A DNA stretch of 64,000 bases, taken from assembly GCA_045110575.1 (NCBI GenBank), contig JBGCGF010000007.1, positions 62,001-126,000 on the forward strand, given 5' to 3'. The notes beneath the pieces were generated by a model. That model was given only the letters and a program-made list of their open reading frames with translations. It did not search any database and was not told the origin of the DNA. A program made the translations under genes and the position numbers. The DNA comes from CALDTK01 sp045110575. GTDB taxonomy: Bacteria; Bacteroidota; Bacteroidia; Chitinophagales; Saprospiraceae. Shown here one piece after another: positions 50,681 to 58,321 of this stretch (position 1 is the stretch's first letter; each line of letters starts with the position of its first letter).

Positions 50681-51577
50681 TTAAGCACGAGGAATCATCT
50701 CCCATGACATGAGTGATGAAAGTGCTGGTGGCGGATCTTTAAAAATGTCGTACTTCTTATCGAAGTCAAGACCTTGCTTGTGCGTTAGGTTGAAGCTCAT
50801 GGTAAGTTGAGCGAACATGTAGTAATCTTTCACTGCGCTATTTCCACGCTTTGTGCCAGTAGGATTCTCCATGGCATTCAGAGTGTATTGAGGTGAGCGA
50901 AAGCTCAACGTTGCAGCTAAAGGATTCTCAGCGTAGAGTGCATCTACATCTGGATATAGACCGCTAATGTCATCGAGGTAATCGGTGAATGTCCGTCGGA
51001 AAATAACCTCAAATCCAAGGTTGAAGCGATCAGTCACATTCATTTTCACGCCACCTCCAAATGGGATAGCAGCTTGAACGCGACTGTAGCGCTTCATGTC
51101 AGGATGCAATGACGATCCTTGACCTTCTGTACCTAAAGGTTGAAGATCGAACCACTCACCATTAAATTGAGCCTGCGGATTGAAGTAAAAACCGGCTACA
51201 CCTGCAGTGAGGTATAACGATGCGCCTTGGTTGTTGCGAATTGCATAAGGTGTGATATTGAACTCACCCATTGCTGCGATCTCATACAGAGGACTTCTGA
51301 AATCCAAATTTCGAGAAAGCGTATTTGCTTTACCTGAATTTGCATCAGATCCCGATATTTGACCAACGGTTACAGAACCTTTTGCAGCCAATCGAGGGCT
51401 GTGGTTGTAACGGCCAAAAACGCCAATAGATGGATGATATTCCGATGCGCGAAAGCCATCTGAAGTAAGTTCACCTGCGTAATTTGCAACCCCCACGGCC
51501 ATACCGACTTCGGTATACTGCGCTGAAAGCACAGAAGTAAAGAGAAGTAGAGAAGTGAGACAAGTTAGAATTCTCAT
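50681..51577 (-). CDS. DUF6089-type outer-membrane barrel protein
   Basis: 298-residue barrel-like protein of the DUF6089 family. Signal peptide about 1-19 (ending VLSAQ), then EVGMAVGVANYAGEL, LDFRSPLYEIAAMGEFNI, and many alternating strands with FGFEV-type pattern to YYMFAQLTMSFNL; the end is a soluble tail. It is similar in plan to the upstream-neighbouring 51744-52604 protein and is probably its tandem duplicate. Function unknown. Confidence 0.8.
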   Translation of the reverse strand: MRILTCLTSLLLFTSVLSAQYTEVGMAVGVANYAGELTSDGFRASEYHPSIGVFGRYNHSPRLAAKGSVTVGQISGSDANSGKANTLSRNLDFRSPLYEIAAMGEFNITPYAIRNNQGASLYLTAGVAGFYFNPQAQFNGEWFDLQPLGTEGQGSSLHPDMKRYSRVQAAIPFGGGVKMNVTDRFNLGFEVIFRRTFTDYLDDISGLYPDVDALYAENPLAATLSFRSPQYTLNAMENPTGTKRGNSAVKDYYMFAQLTMSFNLTHKQGLDFDKKYDIFKDPPPALSSLMSWEMIPRA

Positions 51578-51743
51578 AAAAGGATCTTCGAGCTAAAAGT
51601 GTATCGTTGCCTGTTCACGGAAGTTATGTGTGTGCAAGCACACATATTACTTAGGGGGAATATGAACTACGATGTTTCTTAGGCAAATTGGAGGCCAAAC
51701 TCCATCTACTACACGTAGATTGAACTTGATTGTCTGCTAAAGC

Positions 51744-52604
51744 TTAAAATTGGTAACAGCGATTGTATTTACCACTGTTTGAATTTCCTCCACCAGAATT
51801 GAAAAGGCCAGATCCGAGTCGGTAGCCAATTGTGATGGTAGCAGTGTAAAACCAGTCATTGTTCGTTGGATCTCCTCTTCGAGATCCGGTAGGAATATTT
51901 CGAGGGTCAGTGTTGTTAAACTCACCAGTACGGTCTGCTACAGCTGCAGCAAGACTGCCGTTGCTATCAAGTAATTCGTAGTAGTTCACGTAGTTACCAC
52001 TCACATCATCGAGATGGTCGAAGAAGGTAAGTCGGGCACTTCCTTGTGCGCCGAGAACAAAATTGTTACCCATTGGATAACGGACACCAATTCCAATTGG
52101 AACGGCAAATCGGGTGAGACCATACTTCGGCGCATAGCCTGGCAGCCCTTGTCCTTCTGTACCAAGTGGTTGAAGTTCAACCCAACGGCCATTGTATTCT
52201 GTTTCTGGATTGAAATTGTAAACGCTGGCGCCGAGTGAGATAAAAGGCGCGACAGCAAGGTCAGTACCTAATGGATACACCTCTGCTACAACTCCCATCT
52301 CAAGAATGTTACTTCTGAAATTAAGGTTTCGTTGTTGTGAAGCAGCATCACGATTCACGTCAGAACCTTGAATTTTACTTTGTTGGACAAATCCTCTAAA
52401 CGCAAGCATAGAGCCTACATCTACTCTACCGTAGATACCAAGAGAAGCTTGCGCTTGCAATACCACCCCTAGCTTAGAAGGAGCTAAATCACCATCATAT
52501 GATGATGCACCAAGGTTGAATCCTAATTCGGTTTGTGCTGAGACGGAGATCGTTGCTGCGACGCACATGAGCACAGTGAGTGCTGTTGTAATTACGTTTT
52601 TCAT
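51744..52604 (-). CDS. DUF6089-type outer-membrane barrel protein (paralogue)
   Basis: 286-residue relative of the next gene downstream: ELGFNLGASSYDGDLAPSK corresponds to its EVGMAVGVANYAGELTSDG, LNFRSNILEMGVVAEVYP to its LDFRSPLYEIAAMGEFN, and LQPLGTEGQG is identical in both. Signal peptide about 1-24 (ending VSAQ). The 166-bp gap to the copy downstream holds a TATGTGTG/CACACATA hairpin (51625-51646), so they may be separately transcribed. Confidence 0.8.
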   Translation of the reverse strand: MKNVITTALTVLMCVAATISVSAQTELGFNLGASSYDGDLAPSKLGVVLQAQASLGIYGRVDVGSMLAFRGFVQQSKIQGSDVNRDAASQQRNLNFRSNILEMGVVAEVYPLGTDLAVAPFISLGASVYNFNPETEYNGRWVELQPLGTEGQGLPGYAPKYGLTRFAVPIGIGVRYPMGNNFVLGAQGSARLTFFDHLDDVSGNYVNYYELLDSNGSLAAAVADRTGEFNNTDPRNIPTGSRRGDPTNNDWFYTATITIGYRLGSGLFNSGGGNSNSGKYNRCYQF

Positions 52605-52855
52605 TTCAAAAGCCTGTTGGACGCAGATAAGCTGCGCGGGTGTTGTTCGTTAACAGGCTAGTGTCGGTGACTCTTTGAAAAGTCAGGGGGTGTTATACCA
52701 CCACCAGCGACTTAATGAAAGACATAATTCGTACCAAACTGTGACTTCACCGCTTAAATCAATCCATTCGGCGATACGATTAGCCCATTGAGCAGGGAGA
52801 AATAGCACCCCTAAAAAATCCTTAAACGACTAAAAACGTGTCACTTTGCGTCTCA

Positions 52856-52940
52856 TGCATGTTAAAATGCTCGTGATTGCCCTACTATAGCTATGCTTTT
52901 GACCTTCGTTGGTCAAAAAATACCTGAATTTCGCTAGAAA
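52856..52940 (+). promoter_or_regulatory. Upstream module of the subtilisin gene, shared with mdh
   Basis: Block 1 GTTAAAATGCTCGTGATTGC (from 52861) and block 2 CTGAATTTCGCTAGA (from 52924) repeat the mdh arrangement with 62 nt between cores. A TTTTGACC/GGTCAAAA hairpin (52897-52918) lies between the blocks here only. The remaining 385-bp gap holds no gene that I can see; a TACTTTG lies close to the start. Confidence 0.45.
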
Positions 52941-52989
52941 GCGAAACCTTCGACGCTCTCTTGCTACTTTGTGACCTCATAACTTGAAC

Positions 52990-54633
52990 ATGATCAAACG
53001 AACCATTTTACCAGTACTGACTGGTTTACTCCTCTCCAGTGCCGCTTTTGCTCAAGACTCACCACCAGACAACTGGTTCAATCTTGACCCTTCTTCTGAC
53101 CAAGTTGCAGGTGTTGGAACAGAGCGCATCTACAAAGAGCTACTTAAGGGCAAACAAGGACAAACTGTCATTGTAGCTATTATTGATTCTGGTGTTGACG
53201 CCGAGCATGAAGATCTCAAAGATGTCATGTGGGTCAACAAAGGTGAAATTCCAGCTAATGGAAAAGACGACGACGGCAACGGTTACATCGACGACGTTCA
53301 CGGATGGAACTTCATTGGAGGTCCAAACGGTAATGTCTCTGCTGACCAGCTTGAGGTTACTCGCCTTGTGAAGATCTATGGCGACCAATTCGCTAAACTC
53401 GACACAAACAGTCTCTCGAAAAAGGAACGCATAAAGTTCGCCGAGTACAAAGAGATGAAGGCCGTAGTCGATAAGTCTCAATCAAAAGCTGAGCAGAGCC
53501 TAGCTTTCTACAAGAGCCTATTTGCAGCTGGCGAAAAAATTAAGTCTCTTTCAGACAAGGAAGTCATCATGAAGGATGACCTACTTGCGTTTAAGTCAGA
53601 CGACGACGATCTCATGGGCATGGTGCAAAGCATTGCGCGCAACTTCGGTCCAGAAACAACACTCGACCAGTTTTCAGAGCAAGTACAAGGTGGTATTGAC
53701 TACTTCGCTTCTCAAGCAGCATCGATGTACAACCTCGACTTTGACGGTCGCTCTATTGTAGGAGACAATTACTTCGACAGTAGCGAGCGCTTCTATGGCA
53801 ACAACGATGTGAAAGGTCCTGATGCTTCGCACGGTACTCACGTTGCTGGAATTGTCGCAGCAAGTCGTAACAACAATATCGGAATGAACGGTGTGGCAAA
53901 CAACGTTCAAATCATGAGTGTACGAGCTGTACCAGACGGTGATGAGCGCGACAAGGATGTCGCAAACGCAATCCGTTATGCAGTTGACAACGGTGCTTCT
54001 GTCATTAACATGAGTTTCGGAAAAGGATACACGTGGGACAAAAAAGTCGTTGACCAAGCAGTTAAGTATGCCGCTAAGAACGATGTACTTCTTGTACACG
54101 CAGCTGGAAACAGCTCTGAGAACACCGACGTTTCTGACAACTTCCCAGTAGATGAGTACGCACGCAAAGGCTTCTTTAAGTTCCTTCAAAAGAAGTACCC
54201 AAACAACTGGCTTGAAATCGGAGCACTTAGCTGGAAGAAAGACGCAGACGCGGTTGCTACGTTCTCTAACTACGGCAAAACCAACGTAGATATCTTCAGT
54301 CCAGGTGTAGACATCTACTCTACGACTCCTGATGGAGGCTACGACTCTTACAGCGGTACTTCTATGGCAAGTCCTGTAACAGCTGGTGTTGCTGCACTAA
54401 TCCGCGGATACTTCCCGGAACTGAAAGCAAGCGAAGTCAAAGAGATCCTTCTCATGAGTGGAACTTCTATGGGATCGAAAATGGTGAAGCTTCCAGGTGC
54501 TGAAGACGGCGACGAGCTCGTACGTTTTGACACTCTTAGCCAAACTGGAAAAATCCTCAATGCATACAACGCTGTAAAGCTTGCGCAACGTAAGACTGGA
54601 AAGTCTGGAGGAATGGCAAAGACAGGAGTTTAA
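52990..54633 (+). CDS. Secreted subtilisin-like serine protease (S8)
   Basis: Exported S8 peptidase of 547 residues. Signal peptide about 1-21 (SSAAFAQ). The catalytic triad is complete: Asp66 in AIIDSGVD, His281 in SHGTHVAG and Ser458 in SGTSMASP. A ~170-residue charged helical insert lies between Asp and His, which is common in Bacteroidota S8 enzymes. No type IX tail is seen, so it may stay in the periplasm. A TTG at 52984 is in frame, but ATG 52990 is preferred. Monocistronic, with a terminator at 54678. Confidence 0.92.
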   Translation: MIKRTILPVLTGLLLSSAAFAQDSPPDNWFNLDPSSDQVAGVGTERIYKELLKGKQGQTVIVAIIDSGVDAEHEDLKDVMWVNKGEIPANGKDDDGNGYIDDVHGWNFIGGPNGNVSADQLEVTRLVKIYGDQFAKLDTNSLSKKERIKFAEYKEMKAVVDKSQSKAEQSLAFYKSLFAAGEKIKSLSDKEVIMKDDLLAFKSDDDDLMGMVQSIARNFGPETTLDQFSEQVQGGIDYFASQAASMYNLDFDGRSIVGDNYFDSSERFYGNNDVKGPDASHGTHVAGIVAASRNNNIGMNGVANNVQIMSVRAVPDGDERDKDVANAIRYAVDNGASVINMSFGKGYTWDKKVVDQAVKYAAKNDVLLVHAAGNSSENTDVSDNFPVDEYARKGFFKFLQKKYPNNWLEIGALSWKKDADAVATFSNYGKTNVDIFSPGVDIYSTTPDGGYDSYSGTSMASPVTAGVAALIRGYFPELKASEVKEILLMSGTSMGSKMVKLPGAEDGDELVRFDTLSQTGKILNAYNAVKLAQRKTGKSGGMAKTGV

Positions 54634-54639
54634 AACGCA

Positions 54640-54674
54640 GCTTTAGCTGCGCTGATCTAAAGATTCGCCAAAAC
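54640..54674. repeat. 35-nt element after a stop codon, copy 2
   Basis: Lies 6 nt after the subtilisin stop. It differs from 38737-38771 at three bases and ends GCCAAAAC, the end of the dispersed 14-mer. Confidence 0.7.
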
Positions 54675-54677
54675 CTA

Positions 54678-54713
54678 AAAAGGGGACAATGCAGCAATGC
54701 ATCGTCCCCTTTT
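54678..54713 (+). terminator. Terminator of the subtilisin gene
   Basis: Stem AAAAGGGGAC...GTCCCCTTTT extended by TGCA/TGCA around GCAA, then CTTTTG. Confidence 0.9.
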
Positions 54714-54745
54714 CTTTTGTACTGCTTTCATGCAGCTATTTATCA

Positions 54746-54759
54746 GCTTCCGCCAAAAC
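54746..54759. repeat. Dispersed 14-mer, one mismatch
   Basis: GCTTCCGCCAAAAC, intergenic, between the subtilisin terminator and the dciA-like gene. Confidence 0.6.
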
Positions 54760-54765
54760 CTGCAT

Positions 54766-55053
54766 CTAGCGAATCACGATCTCCTGTAAAACAGGATCCG
54801 TGAGCTTTGCATTGAGCTTCTCTAAGAGGTGAGCACGGTTGTAAACCAACTCTTGTCTCAACGGCGCGCTGTTCACGTTGACGAAAAGCGTCCCTGAACG
54901 GTAGCTCACATCGGTTGTGTGCTTGTTGATCATCGGCCCCAGCTCTGAAGCCCAAAGACTCCTGAGCTCACTTTGAGCGAGTTTTGGCCCGAGGCTCAAC
55001 TCGCGAACGACTTGTCGAATTACGGATCCTACGGGTTGGTCATTATTGCGCAT
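54766..55053 (-). CDS. DciA-like (DUF721) protein
   Basis: 95-residue DUF721 protein. In bacteria lacking DnaC/DnaI, DciA helps load the replicative helicase, and short DUF721 proteins next to recF are the usual Bacteroidota form. Seen: GSVIRQVVRELSLGPKL, SLWASELGPMINKHT and the C-terminal LFVNVNSAPLRQELVYNR. Start at 55053 (MRNNDQPVG); a longer frame to 55089 adds unlike residues. It lies 126 nt downstream of recF on the same strand. Confidence 0.8.
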   Translation of the reverse strand: MRNNDQPVGSVIRQVVRELSLGPKLAQSELRSLWASELGPMINKHTTDVSYRSGTLFVNVNSAPLRQELVYNRAHLLEKLNAKLTDPVLQEIVIR

Positions 55054-55179
55054 AGTTGATTGGATTATGATCGTAAAAGTGCAACACACGCTCTACGCGA
55101 CCAACCTAAAGTACGCAAATTTCAAGTCTTAGTCTGCACAGTTAACTCTCAAAGCTGTGAGAGGATTGTGGAGACTCAT

Positions 55180-56298
55180 TTAGTGTGGGTCTTCAGTGAC
55201 GACTCCGTCGGCAACCAAATAGTAATGTGCCTTCAAGCTGTGTACTTCAAGTGCCTTCAATCGTTCGGGGTGTGTATCCGTCACGAAAACCTGCGCATAT
55301 CCTTCAGCAGAAATCAAATCGATAAGGTGCTGGACCCGCGAAGGATCTAGCCGATCAAAGAGGTCATCAAGTAGTAGAATTGGCACCTTCTCGTTGTGAG
55401 CTTTGAGCACTCTCGCTTGCGCCAACCGCAGTGCAAGTACTGCTGTCTTCAATTGTCCTTGACTAGCGAAGCGACGCAAATTTTGCTCATTGATTAGAAG
55501 CTCTATTTCGTCACGATGCGGCCCTGCATTAGTACGTCGCATGAGAACATCCTGATCTCGGTAGCGCATCATCAATTCGCTATACGGACGTTCCTTCAAC
55601 TTAGAAATGTAGGTAACCCCTGCAACCTCCCGATCACCACTAATTGCCTTGTAGAGCAACTCAAAGTACGTTTTCAAATCGGCGATGAACGCTTTTCGTC
55701 TTTCGAAGATGAGGGTAGCTGGACCTTCGAGTTGCACATCATAGGTATGCAACAAGGTGAGGTCTAACTCTAGCGGATGCTCGGTTGACTTGAGCATCGC
55801 ATTCCTCAATTTGAGTAGACGGTTATACGACATCAAGGCCTTCAGGTAAGCTGGATCGTATTGTGATATCGTCTGGTCTAAGAATCGTCTCCGTTCGTCT
55901 GGACCTCCAATGGCCAATTCTATATCTGCTGGAGATATCATGACTGCGGGCAGAAGTCCGATATGCTCAACTAGGCTGTCGTAGGCACTTCCGTTACGCT
56001 CTACCGTCTTTCCTTTTCGAGGCTGCATCTTGAGTGCGATGCGCTCCGTTTTGGTTCCAATCGCAAAGCGACCAGCTACTCTTAACCACTTTTCATCGTG
56101 CTTTACCGTGGCCGCATCTCCATACCGGAAGTGACTTCTTGTAAGACAGAGGTAATAAATCGCATCGAGCAGGTTTGTCTTGCCCATGCCATTAGCACCT
56201 CCAATCAGATGGATTCCGTCTCCGAAAGAGAATGTGGCATCTTCCAAATTACGAAAATGCGCAACCGAAAGTTCCTGCAGCGAGGGTGCTTGAGGCAT
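55180..56298 (-). CDS. recF: DNA replication/repair protein RecF
   Basis: SMC-like ATPase that helps load RecA at gapped DNA. The N-terminal SVAHFRNLEDATFSF, Walker A GGANGMGKTNLLDAIYYL (about 33-50), the middle PAVMISPADIELAIGGPDERRRFLD and the C-terminal LLLDDLFDRLD (Walker B) are as expected; 372 residues. CATCTTTG lies 5 nt before the ATG. Followed by the dciA-like gene. Confidence 0.95.
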   Translation of the reverse strand: MPQAPSLQELSVAHFRNLEDATFSFGDGIHLIGGANGMGKTNLLDAIYYLCLTRSHFRYGDAATVKHDEKWLRVAGRFAIGTKTERIALKMQPRKGKTVERNGSAYDSLVEHIGLLPAVMISPADIELAIGGPDERRRFLDQTISQYDPAYLKALMSYNRLLKLRNAMLKSTEHPLELDLTLLHTYDVQLEGPATLIFERRKAFIADLKTYFELLYKAISGDREVAGVTYISKLKERPYSELMMRYRDQDVLMRRTNAGPHRDEIELLINEQNLRRFASQGQLKTAVLALRLAQARVLKAHNEKVPILLLDDLFDRLDPSRVQHLIDLISAEGYAQVFVTDTHPERLKALEVHSLKAHYYLVADGVVTEDPH

Positions 56299-56303
56299 GG
56301 CTG

Positions 56304-56311
56304 CAAAGATG
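56304..56311 (-). promoter_or_regulatory. -7-like box CATCTTTG of recF
   Basis: Ends 5 nt before the recF ATG; then TTTGCAGCCATG, nearly the same as at GDPD and the esterase. Confidence 0.45.
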
Positions 56312-56390
56312 CAGCAGTCCGTTGCTTCTTTCTAGGTTCTTCCTCTGTTTTGTGAGAAATGACCTGCAAATTTCAAGATTGAATTGTGGG

Positions 56391-56404
56391 GTTTTGGCGA
56401 AAGC
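56391..56404. repeat. Dispersed 14-mer, copy 10
   Basis: Exact copy in the space between the divergent recF and pdhA genes, about 94 nt before the pdhA start. Confidence 0.85.
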
Positions 56405-56497
56405 TGAAAGAATCACCTACAAAAGGCAGAATAAGACCTCACAATACTTCCGTAAAACCGTTCCTCTGCCCTACCTTGCAAGCTGCAAATTTAACAC

Positions 56498-57727
56498 ATG
56501 GCCACAGCTAAGACTTCAACCGCCGCTACCGCTAAAAAGCGCACGACCACTCGCAAACGCGCCACTACCAAGGCTGCCACTGCGAGCACCTCCGCGTCTA
56601 AAAACGGGGCTAGCAAAGCTGCTCCAGCTAAGCGTTCTTCCGATAAAAAGTCAACGACCAAGGTCGCTGCTTCTAAAAATGGAGCTGCTAAGACTTCAGT
56701 AAAGAAGGCTTCCACCCGAAAGACTGCTGCTAAGAAATCAGCTAGCTACTCGAAGGAAACGTACATGACTTGGTACGAGGATATGCTGCGTATCCGTCGT
56801 TTCGAGGAGCGTGCATTGATGCACTACGGTCAGCAAAAGATTCGTGGTTTCTGTCACGTGTATATCGGTCAAGAAGCTATTTCTGCTGGTATCGAATCTG
56901 CTCTTATTCCAGGTGACAACATCGTAACGGCGTATCGCCAGCACGGTATCGCACTCGGACGTGGCGTTACTTCTAACCAAGCAATGGCTGAGCTTTTCGG
57001 TAAGGAAACAGGCATCGTTGGCGGAAAAGGAGGCTCTATGCACTTCTTCTCTAAAGAGCACAACTACTTCGGTGGTAACGGTATAGTTGGTGCACAAATT
57101 CCAATCGGAACAGGCATCGCAATGGCCGAGCAGTACAAAGGGACAAACAACCTTTGTGTAACGATGTTTGGTGACGGTGCAGCTCGTCAAGGAGCATTGT
57201 ACGAGTCATTCAACATGGCAATGAACTGGAAGATTCCAGTACTCTATATCGTAGAGAACAACATGTACGCAATGGGTACAAGTGTTGAGCGTACATCAAA
57301 CGTTCACGATCTATACAAGATCGGTTCTGCCTTCGAAATGCCATCTGAGCAAGTCGACGGCATGCGTCCAGAAGCTGTTCACGAGGCGATCAGCAAAGCT
57401 GCTGCTCACATTCGTAGCGGAAAAGGACCTTACTTCTTAGAGATTAAGACGTACCGCTACAAAGGTCACTCTGTAAGTGATCCAGCGAAGTATCGTACTA
57501 AAGATGAGCTCAACGACTACAAGGACAAGGATCCGGTTAAAATGACCGAAGCCCGAATCTTGAAGGAGAAAATCGCTACTGAAGAAGAGATCAAAGCCAT
57601 CAAGGACAAGATCAAAGCTGAAATCGACGCGGCTACCAAGTTTGCTGAAGAAAGCAGCTATCCTGACGCGAGCGGTCTTTACGAAGACAACTACCTACAG
57701 GAAGATTATCCTTACATCAAGGACTAA
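56498..57727 (+). CDS. pdhA: Pyruvate dehydrogenase E1 alpha with a histone-like N-terminal tail
   Basis: Thiamine-dependent E1 alpha subunit of the pyruvate dehydrogenase complex. The enzyme begins near residue 84 (YSKETYMTWYEDMLRIRRFEE) and is complete: GQEAISAGIESAL, YRQHGIALGRG, the TPP motif GDGAARQGALYESFNMA...VENN, and the phosphorylation-loop-like YRYKGHSVSDPAKYR. Residues 1-83 are an added low-complexity tail with 18 Lys, 5 Arg and one Asp, rich in Ala/Ser/Thr (AKKRTTTRKRATTKAATAS), like histone H1 or Hc1 tails. Start at 56498; an ATG at residue ~89 is too far in to be the real one. A terminator follows. The E1 beta and E2 genes are not here. Confidence 0.93.
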   Translation: MATAKTSTAATAKKRTTTRKRATTKAATASTSASKNGASKAAPAKRSSDKKSTTKVAASKNGAAKTSVKKASTRKTAAKKSASYSKETYMTWYEDMLRIRRFEERALMHYGQQKIRGFCHVYIGQEAISAGIESALIPGDNIVTAYRQHGIALGRGVTSNQAMAELFGKETGIVGGKGGSMHFFSKEHNYFGGNGIVGAQIPIGTGIAMAEQYKGTNNLCVTMFGDGAARQGALYESFNMAMNWKIPVLYIVENNMYAMGTSVERTSNVHDLYKIGSAFEMPSEQVDGMRPEAVHEAISKAAAHIRSGKGPYFLEIKTYRYKGHSVSDPAKYRTKDELNDYKDKDPVKMTEARILKEKIATEEEIKAIKDKIKAEIDAATKFAEESSYPDASGLYEDNYLQEDYPYIKD

Positions 57728-57740
57728 GCTTCAGCTTAAA

Positions 57741-57778
57741 AGCCCCGTCTCACAGCAATGTGAGGCGGGGCTTTTTTT
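57741..57778 (+). terminator. Terminator of pdhA
   Basis: Perfect 14-bp stem (AGCCCCGTCTCACA ... ) with GCAA loop and seven T, 13 nt after the stop. Confidence 0.95.
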
Positions 57779-57792
57779 AGGCAGACGCAGCT

Positions 57793-57882
57793 GAACCGTC
57801 AGATCTAACGGTATACACTAAGTTGATCTTTAGATCTTGGTTTAGACATCTAACATTCTTTTCTCGGCTGATCTGACGGTTC
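57793..57882. repeat. 13-bp inverted repeat upstream of the lipoprotein gene
   Basis: GAACCGTCAGATC (57793-57805) and GATCTGACGGTTC (57870-57882) are perfect complements 64 nt apart, in the gap between pdhA's terminator and the lipoprotein start. Confidence 0.8.
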
Positions 57883-57934
57883 GTCAACACATGCCCATTT
57901 TTGTACATCTTTACGAAAGCAACCCGTATCACAT

Positions 57935-58312
57935 ATGTACAGCTTTCGCCAAAACACCATTTATCTCGTGCTCCTCGCAATGAGTGTAGGCTTTCTTAGC
58001 TCATGCGGTGACGACGATGATGACTTGATAGCTTGCCCTGTCCCAGCCGATCCAAGTGTGCTCTCCAATTGCTTGATGGGCATTCCAGATATGCTGCGCG
58101 AGGCAGATGACCCTGACGAGACCTTCAGTGTAGACCTATATAATGACAACGGAACGTACTACTACGCCTTTAAGCCAGCTGCCTTCAACAACACCAAAAT
58201 CGAAGTCTACGATGCATGCTGCAATTATATCTGTCGGATTGGATTTCCAATCACAGAGGATTGTCCCTGGAGAGATACAGCCGAAAAGACCGAAAATATC
58301 TTTGAAGAGTAG
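57935..58312 (+). CDS. Small lipoprotein with acidic export signal
   Basis: 125-residue lipoprotein. The signal NTIYLVLLAMSVGFLSSC ends in a lipobox with Cys24, directly followed by GDDDDD, an acidic run of the kind that sends Bacteroidota lipoproteins to the outer surface. The mature part has six cysteines (NCLMG, YDACCNYICRIG, EDCPW), suggesting disulphides, and resembles short unknown lipoproteins of the phylum. The start codon lies 7 nt before the dispersed 14-mer, whose bases give SFRQN. It ends 9 nt from the convergent dnaG. Confidence 0.8.
   Translation: MYSFRQNTIYLVLLAMSVGFLSSCGDDDDDLIACPVPADPSVLSNCLMGIPDMLREADDPDETFSVDLYNDNGTYYYAFKPAAFNNTKIEVYDACCNYICRIGFPITEDCPWRDTAEKTENIFEE
57942..57955. 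repeat. Dispersed 14-mer, copy 11
   Basis: Exact copy overlapping codons 3-7 of the small lipoprotein gene, read as Ser-Phe-Arg-Gln-Asn. Confidence 0.85.
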
Positions 58313-58321
58313 CTGAAAAGC

